Of a DNA stretch of 10,101 nt, positions 1 to 6,749 are shown in pieces. Positions within the stretch are counted from its first letter, which is position 1. The number at the start of each line of letters is the position of its first letter. Both the position numbers and the translations under genes were made by a program. Source of the stretch: Verrucomicrobiales bacterium (lineage in GTDB: Bacteria > Verrucomicrobiota > Verrucomicrobiia > Limisphaerales > JAFMIX01); the NCBI GenBank assembly GCA_017853785.1, contig JAFMIX010000060.1, forward strand, positions 1 through 10,101. The letters are read 5' to 3'. The notes under the pieces were generated by a model. That model was not told the origin of the DNA and did not search any database. It saw only the letters and a list, made by a program, of their open reading frames with translations.

Positions 1-2
1 AG

Positions 3-92
3 GCCACCGCGGACAACAAGCAGTTCCTCACCAACCTCCGCGAAACCCAGGCCCGGCTCGTCAGCGGCAAAGGCCGGGAGACCACGGCCTGA
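3..92 (+). CDS. C-terminal fragment of an unidentified protein (5' end outside window)
   Basis: An open frame enters from the left edge and stops at TGA 90-92, giving 29 residues: hydrophilic, probably helical, and ending in a short basic/polar tail (GKGRETTA). It lies 14 bases before tlyA on the same strand, so it is probably the preceding gene of the same operon. The fragment has no recognisable motif. Genes of isoprenoid synthesis often precede tlyA in other bacteria, but these residues do not let me assign it to any of them. Confidence 0.55.
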   Translation, partial: ATADNKQFLTNLRETQARLVSGKGRETTA

Positions 93-106
93 CCCAGCCT
101 TGTTGA

Positions 107-844
107 ATGTCGCTCCGCATCGATCAAGCCCTCGTGGAGCGCGGCCTCTGCGAAAGCCGGGAGAAGGCCAAGCGCGCCATCATGGCGGGCTCCGTGAAGA
201 TCAACGAACATCCCGCACGTAAACCCAGTGACCTGGTCAAACCCACTGACCAGATCGCCCTGCTCGTCCCGGAAAAATACGTCAGCCGCGGCGGCTTCAA
301 GCTCGAGCACGCGCTCGCCCATTTTCAGATCAATCCCGCGGGCCAAACGGCCATTGACCTCGGTGCTTCCACCGGCGGCTTCACCGATTGCCTCCTTCAA
401 CAAGGCGCAGCCAAAGTCTTCGCCGTCGATGTCGGCACCAACCAGCTCGCTTGGAAGCTGCGTCGGGACAACCGCGTCGTGGTCATGGAGAAAACCAACG
501 CGCGCGGTCTCACGCCGGACAAATTCCCCGCGCCCGCCGACCTCATCGTGGCCGACTGTTCCTTCATCTCGCTCCAGAAAATTCTCCCCGCTGCGATTGC
601 TTTGGTGCGGCCTTCCGGTAAAATCATCGCGTTGCTCAAGCCGCAGTTCGAGGCCGGCAAAGCCGAGGTGGATCAGGGCGCAGGCGTCATCACCGACCCC
701 GCCATCCATGAACGCGTGCAGCGCGAGTTGGAGGCGTTCGTCGGCCGGCAGCCGCAGTTGCGTTGGCAGGGCTGCGTCGAATCGCCTTTGCTCGGGCCGG
801 CCGGCAACAAAGAATTCCTGGTGCTGATTGAAAAAGTCAACTGA
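107..844 (+). CDS. tlyA: TlyA-family rRNA (cytidine-2'-O)-methyltransferase
   Basis: The 245-residue product has the normal length and domain order of TlyA. An S4 RNA-binding domain spans about residues 1-60 (begins MSLRIDQALVERGL), followed by an FtsJ/RrmJ-type SAM-dependent methyltransferase domain. Visible motifs are SRGGFKLEHAL (60-70), the SAM loop DLGASTGGFTD (84-94), VDVG (107-110), DCSFISL (150-156), LLKPQFEAGK (176-185) and GPAGNKEFL (230-238). K65, D150, K178 and E236 fit the K-D-K-E catalytic tetrad of this fold. Members with known activity methylate 2'-hydroxyls of cytidines in 16S and 23S rRNA; some TlyA proteins were first described as haemolysins. The ATG at 107 fits the family N-terminus, although no clear Shine-Dalgarno precedes it. 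Its 3' end overlaps the NAD kinase gene, so the two are probably translationally coupled. Confidence 0.93.
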   Translation: MSLRIDQALVERGLCESREKAKRAIMAGSVKINEHPARKPSDLVKPTDQIALLVPEKYVSRGGFKLEHALAHFQINPAGQTAIDLGASTGGFTDCLLQQGAAKVFAVDVGTNQLAWKLRRDNRVVVMEKTNARGLTPDKFPAPADLIVADCSFISLQKILPAAIALVRPSGKIIALLKPQFEAGKAEVDQGAGVITDPAIHERVQRELEAFVGRQPQLRWQGCVESPLLGPAGNKEFLVLIEKVN

Positions 845-1712
845 CAAATTCCCGCGCATTGGCCTCATCGGGAACCCCGAGAAGCCTGCGTTTCGCGCCC
901 TCATCCGGCAAGCCGCCAGGCTCGTTACCCGTAGCGGTCGCGCTGTGTGGACCGATGCCGCCACCGCCCGCTTCACCCAACTCGCCGGCCAGACCGCGCC
1001 GGACGCCGCGGCAGTGGCCCGGAAAACCGACCTCCTCCTCGTCTTCGGCGGCGACGGCACAATCCTCCGCGCCGCGCGCGAGACAGCCGATTTGCGCACG
1101 CCCATTCTCGGCATCAACATCGGCGGCCTCGGCTTTCTCACCACTGTTTCCGCGCCCGGACTTGGCGCTGCGCTGAAACAAGTTTGGGCCGGCGCATTCC
1201 GGCTGGAAGCACGGGCGCTCGTCGAAGCCGCCGGGCGTGCTACAGGAAAAGCCTTCCACCATCTCGCGCTCAATGATTTTGTCGTCTCCCGTGGCGGCGT
1301 GCCCCGACTGGTCGAACTCGAAGTCTGCGTGGACGGGCAGCCGCTCACGCGTTACCGCGCCGATGGGCTTATCGTCAGTTCGCCCACCGGCTCGACGGCC
1401 TATTCGCTGGCGGCGGGCGGTGCAATCATCGCGCCGACGGCGGAAGTATTCGAGCTGACGCCCATCTGCGCCCACACGCTGTCCAACCGGTCGTTGATTT
1501 TGCCCTTCGCCTCGCGCATCGACATCAAGGTGATCAACCCCCGCCCCGCCGTCGTGCTCTCGGGCGACGGCCAGACGCTCCACGAGCTTGCCCAGGGCGA
1601 CACCATCACCATCCGCCGCAGCCGCCATTCCGTGCGCTTGGTGCACCTGGCCGACAATTCGTTCTTTGACACGCTGCGCGCCAAACTGGGTTGGCGCGGG
1701 GCCGCACTGTGA
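828..1712 (+). CDS. nadK: NAD kinase
   Basis: This cytoplasmic enzyme phosphorylates NAD at the 2' position of the adenosine ribose to make NADP. The 294-residue product carries the family signatures: the GGDGT phosphate-binding motif (74-78), LGINIGGLGFLT (94-105), LNDF (148-151; usually LNE or LND), the long motif DGLIVSSPTGSTAYSLAAGG (179-198) and TPICAHTLSNR (211-221). The start is TTG at 828, directly after an in-frame TGA (825-827). The resulting N-terminus (MKKSTDKFPRIGLIGNP) is normal for NadK, and no ATG or GTG lies near enough to be a better start. The first 17 bases overlap the end of tlyA in another frame, which suggests coupled translation. The tlyA-nadK pair is found in many bacteria. 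Confidence 0.95.
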   Translation: MKKSTDKFPRIGLIGNPEKPAFRALIRQAARLVTRSGRAVWTDAATARFTQLAGQTAPDAAAVARKTDLLLVFGGDGTILRAARETADLRTPILGINIGGLGFLTTVSAPGLGAALKQVWAGAFRLEARALVEAAGRATGKAFHHLALNDFVVSRGGVPRLVELEVCVDGQPLTRYRADGLIVSSPTGSTAYSLAAGGAIIAPTAEVFELTPICAHTLSNRSLILPFASRIDIKVINPRPAVVLSGDGQTLHELAQGDTITIRRSRHSVRLVHLADNSFFDTLRAKLGWRGAAL

Positions 1713-1747
1713 TTGATGCCGTTGCTGCCACCGCGAAATAATTGATT

Positions 1748-2761
1748 ATGGTTCGTCTTAAAGATATCGCCCTCCGCGCCGGAGTTTCCGTGATGACCGT
1801 GTCCAAGTCGTTGCGGGACGCCGCCGATGTTTCCGCCGCCACCAAGAGTCGCGTGCGCGCGCTCGCCCAGCAGATGGGCTACGTGCCGGACCGCTACGCG
1901 CAGGCGCTGCGCACCGGCGAGAGCAAACTTTTCGGTGTGGTCATCTCCGCGATGACCAACCCCGTGTTTTCCCGCGTGATGCTCGCCATCGAGGAGCGCG
2001 CGCACACGCTCGGCTACGACGTGCTGCTCGCGCACACGCTCAACAACACCGAGCGCGAGGAATCCAGCATCCGCCGCCTCCTCTCCCGGCGCGTTTCGGG
2101 ATTGTTCGTTTCGCCGGTCTACCGCATGGCCCCGGAAGCCCGCGTGTATCAGGAAATCCTCGACTCCAAAATCCCGACCGTAGTGCTCGGCCACACCGCG
2201 CCGTTCTGCCAGCAGTTCGTCAATGTGGAGACCGACGACCTCCTCGCCAGCTACGCATTGACCCAGCACCTCATCAAGCTCGGCCACAAACGCATCGCCT
2301 TCTTCGCCGGCCCCGCCGCCACGCCTTGGACGCAGGAACGTTTCGAGGGCTACCGCCGCGCCCTGCGCGAATACGGCCTCGACGTGGACGACAAACTCGT
2401 CTTCGAAGCCGGCCGCACCATCGACGACGGCGCGAAAGCCGCCTTGCAGATGATCAACGAGACCACCGGCGTCACCGCCGTGCAGGCCATCAACGACATG
2501 GTCGCCGTCGGCTGCATGAAGATCCTGAGCGAACAGGGCGTGAAAGTGCCGGAGCAGGTTTCCGTCGTGGGCTTCGGCAACATCCTCTTGAGCGAACACT
2601 GCCGCGTGCCGCTCACCACCGTGCGCCAGCCCAAGTTCACCCTCGGCACTGCCGCCGTGGATGCCATGGTGAAACTCCTCGCCGGCGAACGCCCCGAACC
2701 CCGCCGCCTCCCCGCCGAACTCGTCATCCGCGCCAGCGCCGCCGCCGCGCCCCGCAAATAA
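1748..2761 (+). CDS. LacI-family transcriptional regulator
   Basis: The 337-residue product is a typical LacI/GalR repressor. The N-terminal helix-turn-helix begins MVRLKDIALRAGVSVMTVSK (1-20), followed by the hinge region (SRVRALAQQMGYVPD, 34-48, where many homologues have PN instead of PD). From about residue 60 (KLFGVVISAMTNPVFS) the periplasmic-binding-protein-like sensor domain starts. Further landmarks are LLSRRVSGLFVSP (111-123), HLIKLGHKRIAFFAGP (174-189), AINDMVAVGCMKIL (247-260) and VSVVGFGN (271-278). ATG 1748 is preferred over the in-frame TTG at 1742 because it gives the standard N-terminus. The gene begins 35 bases after nadK. No transporter or sugar-catabolic gene lies beside it, so its ligand and targets cannot be inferred. 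It may act at a distant locus or on its own promoter. Confidence 0.92.
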   Translation: MVRLKDIALRAGVSVMTVSKSLRDAADVSAATKSRVRALAQQMGYVPDRYAQALRTGESKLFGVVISAMTNPVFSRVMLAIEERAHTLGYDVLLAHTLNNTEREESSIRRLLSRRVSGLFVSPVYRMAPEARVYQEILDSKIPTVVLGHTAPFCQQFVNVETDDLLASYALTQHLIKLGHKRIAFFAGPAATPWTQERFEGYRRALREYGLDVDDKLVFEAGRTIDDGAKAALQMINETTGVTAVQAINDMVAVGCMKILSEQGVKVPEQVSVVGFGNILLSEHCRVPLTTVRQPKFTLGTAAVDAMVKLLAGERPEPRRLPAELVIRASAAAAPRK

Positions 2762-2784
2762 GCCCCCGGGGCGCTGTTTTCTTT
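2762..2784 (+). terminator. Possible weak Rho-independent terminator after the LacI-family gene
   Basis: Directly after the stop codon, GCCC (2762-2765) can pair with GGGC (2769-2772) across a 3-base loop. A T-rich run (TGTTTTCTTT, 2775-2784) follows. The stem is only 4 bp, so the call is tentative. Confidence 0.35.
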
Positions 2785-2813
2785 GCCGCAGTTGGTATCT
2801 GCCGTGCTAGAAC
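2783..2813 (+). promoter_or_regulatory. Possible relic sigma70-type promoter of the pseudogene
   Basis: An extended -10-like element, TGCTAGAAC (TG at 2805-2806, hexamer TAGAAC 2808-2813), is preceded by TTGCCG (2783-2788) with a 19-base spacer. It sits just upstream of the first recognisable coding remnant of the broken pseudopilin-like gene. The spacing is longer than ideal and the -35 match is partial. Confidence 0.25.
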
Positions 2814-2820
2814 ATCCTGA

Positions 2821-3239
2821 CAAAAAGCAGATTTTCTGGTGGTTCTGGTCTTGGGCCTCGTTGCCGACATTTGGTGGGTCCGGGTTCAGTGAGTCCGCCG
2901 CCCGCACGCGCCTGCGCGCCACCCAGTTTGATGCCTACGTTGAGAACCTCTCCATCGGCCTCCAAAATACAAGGAACACGTCGGCAGCTACCCCGTTGGG
3001 AGCAACGCTGAGATCGGCAAAGCCCTTATGGGTCGCGACCCGTAGAACGTCATCCTCGTCGGGCGCTGTAAACGGCGGTGAATGAGACGGGCGATTTTGT
3101 GCGCCCGCGGGGCATCCCGCTGCGCAACTATTTCTCCGATGCCGGCGTGCTTGTCCGCTCCGCCGGAGCCAACCGCCGCTTCGATGACAGCTCCGCCACC
3201 GGCAGCGACGACATCTTCCGCTCCAACTTAAGCCGCCCG
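2821..3239 (+). pseudogene. Decayed pseudopilin-like (GspG-type C-terminal motif) small envelope protein
   Basis: Four coding pieces in different frames join into one protein-like sequence. Piece 1 is a hydrophobic segment, LVVLVLGLVADIWWVRVQ (2836-2889), ended by TGA 2890-2892. Piece 2, in the next frame, is ARTRLRATQFDAYVENLSIGLQ's core ATQFDAYVENLSIGLQ, running up to about 2965. Piece 3 is KYKEHVGSYPVGSNAEIGKA and LMGRDP, then TAG 3043-3045, then NVILVGR (2965-3063). Piece 4 is VNETGDFVRPRGIPLRNYFS followed by AGVLVRSAGANRRFDD and GSDDIFRSN (3078-3227). The order (hydrophobic N-terminus, helical ALxxYKExxGxYPxG stretch, then a FxDPWGTPY-like motif and SAGxNxxFDD) is that of small pseudopilin-like proteins. 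The PWGxPY-type motif of GspG relatives is eroded here to PRGIPL. The shift at 2963-2967 looks like loss of one A from an A-run. No stop closes piece 4 before the opposing gene, so the true end is unknown. Sequencing error could explain one shift but hardly all of them. Confidence 0.62.
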
Positions 3240-4358
3240 CCGCCAGCCGGCGATGAACATGCCGTTCCCGCCGCAATCCTGCGGCCAGAGGGTGCAGGTC
3301 GGCGCACCCGCGCGTTCGCCGCAGATGTTTGCCGGCAATTCCAGCGGCGCCAATTCCGGGTGCGCCGCGCCGAAGGCCGTCACCACATCCGTCGTCTCGG
3401 CGCGCGTGAGGGTGCAGACGGCGTAGATCAACCGGCCGCCGGGCTTGAGCGAGCCGGCGACGTGGTTTAGCAACTGCAGCTGCACGGCCGCCAGCTCGGC
3501 GACGTCCTGCGCGGTGGTGGTCCAGCGCGCGTGCGGATTTTTGCCCCACGTGCCGACGCCGCTGCACGGGGCGTCCACGAGGATGCCGTCGAACTTGGTC
3601 TTCGTCGGCAGCTTCGCGCTGCCGTCCCACGGCCCGGCGCGGAAGTTGAACACCTGCGCGCGGGCGGCGCGGCGCTTGAGATTCTTCAACCGCCATTCGG
3701 CGCGGTCGCTCGCCCAGATGAGGCCCTTGTTCTCCATGAGGGCGGAGAGGTGCAATGTCTTGCCGCCTTCGCCGGCGCAGGCGTCCCACCACGTCTCGCC
3801 CGGCTGCGGCGCGGCGAGCCAGCCGACCGCCTGCGACGCGATGTCCTGAATCTCGAACTCGCCGGCGTGGAATTCGGGCCGCCGGAACAAATCCTCCTCG
3901 CCCTTGTATTGCACGGCGTCGGGGAGCAAATCTTTTTCCAGCTTGGCCGCGCCGAGTTTTTCCACCAGCACCCTGCCCTGCCCCGGACGTGCCCGCAGCC
4001 AGAGTTTCGGCTCAGCTTGAATCGCCCGCACCCACGCCGGGGAAGCTTCCAGTTGCCCACGCACCCATTCCGGCGCGACGCGCTCCACCAGTTTGTCATC
4101 AGAAAACGACTCGGGCCGTTCCTTGAACGCCTGCGCGAGTTCGCCGGCGTGCTTGAGCTGGCCGGTCAAGGCATGCGCGGCATCGAGCCAGCCGAACCAG
4201 CGGTAGTAATTGAAGACGGCGCGGCTGATTTCCCACTGCTGGTCCGGCGTGGGCAAGCGGCGGGACTTCAGCGCCTCGCGCAACATCGAGTCTGCCGGAT
4301 GTTCGCGGTCGGATTGGGCGATGACGGCGGCGGCGATTTGGAGGGAGAGCGAATGCAC
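3228..4358 (-). CDS. RsmB/NOP-family RNA (cytosine-C5)-methyltransferase
   Basis: The 376-residue product (counted from GTG 4358) has a helical N-terminal part like the NusB-type domain of RsmB (MHSLSLQIAAAVIAQ; EISRAVFNYYRWFGWL, 43-58), then a Rossmann methyltransferase domain. Visible motifs are the SAM loop DACAGEGGKT (192-201), ASDRAEWRLKNLKRR (216-230), motif IV VDAPCSGVGTWGKNP (261-275) with C265, motif VI YAVCTLTRAET (312-322) with C315, and the C-terminal LWPQDCGGNGMFIAGW (357-372). In this family the motif VI cysteine attacks C6 of the target cytosine and the motif IV cysteine releases the product; both are present. The likely substrate is rRNA, but the exact position cannot be read from sequence. 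An in-frame GTG at 4403 would add 15 residues without family character and would lie upstream of the predicted promoter, so GTG 4358 is preferred. The 3' end meets the pseudogene tail-to-tail. Confidence 0.88.
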   Translation of the reverse strand: MHSLSLQIAAAVIAQSDREHPADSMLREALKSRRLPTPDQQWEISRAVFNYYRWFGWLDAAHALTGQLKHAGELAQAFKERPESFSDDKLVERVAPEWVRGQLEASPAWVRAIQAEPKLWLRARPGQGRVLVEKLGAAKLEKDLLPDAVQYKGEEDLFRRPEFHAGEFEIQDIASQAVGWLAAPQPGETWWDACAGEGGKTLHLSALMENKGLIWASDRAEWRLKNLKRRAARAQVFNFRAGPWDGSAKLPTKTKFDGILVDAPCSGVGTWGKNPHARWTTTAQDVAELAAVQLQLLNHVAGSLKPGGRLIYAVCTLTRAETTDVVTAFGAAHPELAPLELPANICGERAGAPTCTLWPQDCGGNGMFIAGWRRAA

Positions 4359-4364
4359 GGCGTC

Positions 4365-4392
4365 AGTATAAGCAAACCGCCCCGCCCGGCAA
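4365..4392 (-). promoter_or_regulatory. Predicted sigma70-type promoter giving a leaderless mRNA
   Basis: On the minus strand, TTGCCG (4392-4387) and TATACT (4370-4365) are separated by 16 bases. Only six bases (4364-4359) separate the -10 hexamer from GTG 4358, so transcription would begin at or next to the start codon. There is no Shine-Dalgarno ahead of the GTG, which agrees with leaderless translation. The promoter lies between the end of the MFS gene and the RNA methyltransferase. Confidence 0.5.
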
Positions 4393-4439
4393 CGATTGCG
4401 CACATATTTGCGCCGGGGCGGTCGCCCGCAGATTCCGAC

Positions 4440-5996
4440 TCATGCAGAAGTTGTTTCCGCTTTGCCGGAGAGCGCCCCAAAGCACACCACGGCTCCGAGC
4501 GCGAGACAGCCAGCGCCCAACCACGAGGAGGCGTGGAATCCGTCCAGAAAACCGCGTGTGAGCGCGGCCCGGATGACCTGTTCCGCTTCCGGCCCGAGGG
4601 TGTGGCCCGCCTCCTCTGCAACGCGCGCGGCGGCGATGACCGAGCCTTCGCAGAGTTTCACCACCGCCGCCGGCAGCGGCAACCCGGCCAAATCGGTCGT
4701 GATCGTGCGGGCATACAGCGAGGCAAAGAGGCTGCCCATCGCGGCGACGCCGAGCGTACCGCCGAGTTCCCGCGCGGTGTCGTTCACGGCGGAACCGATG
4801 CCGGCCTTCGCACGGGGCAGCCCGGCCATGATGGTGTCAGTGCCGGTCGCATTGACCAGCCCGAGGCCCATGCCGAGCGGCAACATCTGGAGCACGATGA
4901 GCGGATACGCCGTCTGCGCGTCGTTCGCCGCCGTGAGCGCACAGCACAACGCCATCAACGCCAGCCCCACGCCAATGCTCCAGCGGCTGCCGACGCGCCG
5001 GGCCAGCAACGGCGCGAGCGGCGCCGTCAGACCCGTGAAGAGCGCGAACGGCAGCGTGCGCAATCCCGACTCAAAAGCGCCGTAGCCGCGCACGAGTTGA
5101 AAGTATTGCGTGACCAGAAACACAAAACCGAAAAGACCGAAGAACGCCGTGGCGATGCCGAAACTGCCCGCCACAAACGTCCGGCGGTGGAACAACGCCA
5201 GCTCGATCATCGGCGCGGCGCACCGCCGCTCCCAACGGATGAACGCGAGCAACAGCACCGCCGCTCCCGCCGCCAGCCCCAAAGTCTGCGCGTGCAACCA
5301 GCCCACCTGCGGTGCCTCGATGATCGCGTAAGTCACGCCGCCGACCGCGAGTAGCGAGAGCACGGTGCCGCCGATGTCCACGCGCCGCGCGGCGGGGTCA
5401 CGCGAGTTGGGCACCCACAAACACACTCCGAGTGCGACGAGCAGACATAGCGGCACGTTAATGAGGAACACCCAACCCCACGCGGCGTGTTCCAAGATGA
5501 ACCCGCCCGCCGCCGGCCCGATGGCGACGCCGAGTCCGCTCATGGCCGCCCACGCGCCGATGGCCGCATCGCGACGTCGCGGCTCGGGAAACAGGTTGAC
5601 GATGATGGCGAGCGTGGCCGGGAAAATGAGGGCCGCGCCGATACCCATCATGGCCCGCCAGAAAATCAAGGTGCTGGCGTCCGGCGCGCCACCCGCCGCC
5701 GCGGAGCACAGCGCGAACAGCACCAGCCCGGCGAGCAGGATGCGCTGGCGCCCGAACCGGTCGCCCAGACTACCCGCCGCCATGAGCAGCCCGGCGAAAA
5801 CAAGGACATACGCGTCCACAATCCACTGGAGTTGCCGGATGGTGGTGTGCTCGCCGAGTTCGCGCAGCAGCGTGGGTAGCGCGATGTTCACGATGGTGCC
5901 GTCCATGACGATGACGCAGACCGCGAGGCACAATAGCGCCAAGGACACGAACCGGTGCGGGCCGATGGGAGCGGGATGGGGCGGCGCGGAGTTCAA
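4440..5996 (-). CDS. MFS drug/metabolite exporter, DHA2 (EmrB/QacA) type
   Basis: The 518-residue inner-membrane protein has the length and hydrophobic pattern of 14-helix proton-driven antiporters. Landmarks are motif D1 MDGTIVNIALPTL (31-43), motif A GSLGDRFGRQR (75-85), motif B RAMMGIGAALIFPAT (114-128) and motif C SGLGVAIGPAAGGF (153-166). A second-half signature, GIGSAVNDTARELGGTLGVA, also occurs in this subgroup. The start is probably TTG 5996: it is the first usable codon, no Shine-Dalgarno is visible, and the frame is the same as that of the preceding methyltransferase, whose TGA lies 24 bases upstream. Translation therefore probably depends on re-initiation. As the last gene of the polyketide cluster it most likely exports the cluster's product or gives self-resistance. 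Family members also export unrelated drugs, so the substrate is inferred from context only. Confidence 0.9.
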   Translation of the reverse strand: MNSAPPHPAPIGPHRFVSLALLCLAVCVIVMDGTIVNIALPTLLRELGEHTTIRQLQWIVDAYVLVFAGLLMAAGSLGDRFGRQRILLAGLVLFALCSAAAGGAPDASTLIFWRAMMGIGAALIFPATLAIIVNLFPEPRRRDAAIGAWAAMSGLGVAIGPAAGGFILEHAAWGWVFLINVPLCLLVALGVCLWVPNSRDPAARRVDIGGTVLSLLAVGGVTYAIIEAPQVGWLHAQTLGLAAGAAVLLLAFIRWERRCAAPMIELALFHRRTFVAGSFGIATAFFGLFGFVFLVTQYFQLVRGYGAFESGLRTLPFALFTGLTAPLAPLLARRVGSRWSIGVGLALMALCCALTAANDAQTAYPLIVLQMLPLGMGLGLVNATGTDTIMAGLPRAKAGIGSAVNDTARELGGTLGVAAMGSLFASLYARTITTDLAGLPLPAAVVKLCEGSVIAAARVAEEAGHTLGPEAEQVIRAALTRGFLDGFHASSWLGAGCLALGAVVCFGALSGKAETTSA

Positions 5997-6020
5997 ATCG
6001 GGAAAAGTTGCGGGCCAATT

Positions 6021-6746
6021 TCATTGCGCCTCGAACACCAGGATTTCCAGCATCCCCCCGAAACAGCTGCGCGCCGCCCGTAGGCGGAAGCCGTGCCGCG
6101 CGAACTCGCGGCGCAGCGCAAGCCGGTCGGGGAACTGGCGGAGACTTTCCGCGATGTAAGCGTGCTCCGGGCCGCCGTGCAGCACCAGCCCCCAGAATCC
6201 GCCCCAGGCTTTGAGCAGCGGCAGTTGCGCCGCCTGCCGCCACCGCGCGGGCGGCTTGCTGAAATCCAGAAACGCCGCCGTGCCGCCGGGGCGCAGCAGC
6301 CGCCGGATTTCCCGGAGCGCCTCCTCCAGCACGGGAGCGTTGCGCAAGGCGTAGCCGCCCGTCACCACGTCCGCCGAACCGTCCGGCAGACCGGTACGGC
6401 ACATATCGCCCAGGAGAAATTCCACGTTCGCCCGGGGGCCGCGTTGTTGCGCCACCGCGATCATCGCCGGAGTGAGATCCACGCCCACAATCCGCCCCTG
6501 CGGAAACCGCTCCGCCAATACCGCCGTGAGATCGCCGGTGCCGCACGCGAGGTCCACGCAGCGCGGGGCCGCGAGCGGCGGCAACGCCGCCACCAGCCGC
6601 CGTTTCCAAATTTGATCGCGCCCGAGCGACATCGCCCGCGTCGCGCCGTCGTATTCCGTCGCGACGCGGGTGAAGAGGCCTTCGTTGTAGCGGCGTTTCT
6701 GGTCCGGCGTGGCGATGCCGGTGCGGATGTGCAACCAGGGCGGCAT
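6021..6746 (-). CDS. UbiE/MenG-like SAM-dependent methyltransferase
   Basis: The 241-residue product is a class I methyltransferase with UbiE/COQ5 character. Landmarks are QKRRYNEGLFTRVATEYD (16-33), the SAM loop VDLACGTGDLT (64-74), GVDLTPAMI (88-96), GYALRNAP (131-138, the family's GLRN motif), EIRRLLRPGGTAAFLDFSKP (146-165) and the tail AYIAESLRQFPDRLAL with GGMLEILVFEA. True UbiE/MenG C-methylates the quinol ring of ubiquinone or menaquinone precursors. The position between a type III PKS/monooxygenase pair and an exporter argues that this copy instead methylates a polyketide-derived phenol or hydroquinone, on carbon or oxygen. Respiratory menaquinone methylation remains a possible alternative if no other menG exists in the genome. 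ATG 6746 follows the monooxygenase stop by 3 bases, indicating coupled translation. Confidence 0.87.
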   Translation of the reverse strand: MPPWLHIRTGIATPDQKRRYNEGLFTRVATEYDGATRAMSLGRDQIWKRRLVAALPPLAAPRCVDLACGTGDLTAVLAERFPQGRIVGVDLTPAMIAVAQQRGPRANVEFLLGDMCRTGLPDGSADVVTGGYALRNAPVLEEALREIRRLLRPGGTAAFLDFSKPPARWRQAAQLPLLKAWGGFWGLVLHGGPEHAYIAESLRQFPDRLALRREFARHGFRLRAARSCFGGMLEILVFEAQ

Positions 6747-6749
6747 GGT

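Noticed and set aside
1400..2599. 399-codon minus-strand open frame
   Set aside because: It is antisense to nadK and the LacI-type gene. Its His/Gly/Ala/Glu-rich composition follows from GC-rich third positions of the true genes.
2783..3085. 100-codon plus-strand frame as an intact gene
   Set aside because: Only its middle part resembles a protein family, and the continuation of that similarity lies in other frames. It is better explained as part of the pseudogene.
3078..3470. 130-codon plus-strand frame as an intact gene
   Set aside because: Its first 50 or so codons are the last piece of the pseudogene. The rest is antisense to the RNA methyltransferase and reads as a shadow.
4359..4403. 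GTG 4403 as start of the RNA methyltransferase
   Set aside because: The extra 15 residues (MRNRCRAGRFAYTDA) are not family-like and would be encoded across the predicted promoter. GTG 4358 fits better.
4416..4427. GGGC/GCCC hairpin downstream of the MFS gene as a terminator
   Set aside because: The stem is only 4 bp, with no T-run on the minus strand. This is common by chance at this GC content.
3531..5354. 607-codon plus-strand open frame
   Set aside because: It lies antisense to the RNA methyltransferase and the MFS exporter, both with clear motifs. Its translation is Arg/Gln/Ala-rich low-complexity sequence typical of GC-rich shadow frames.
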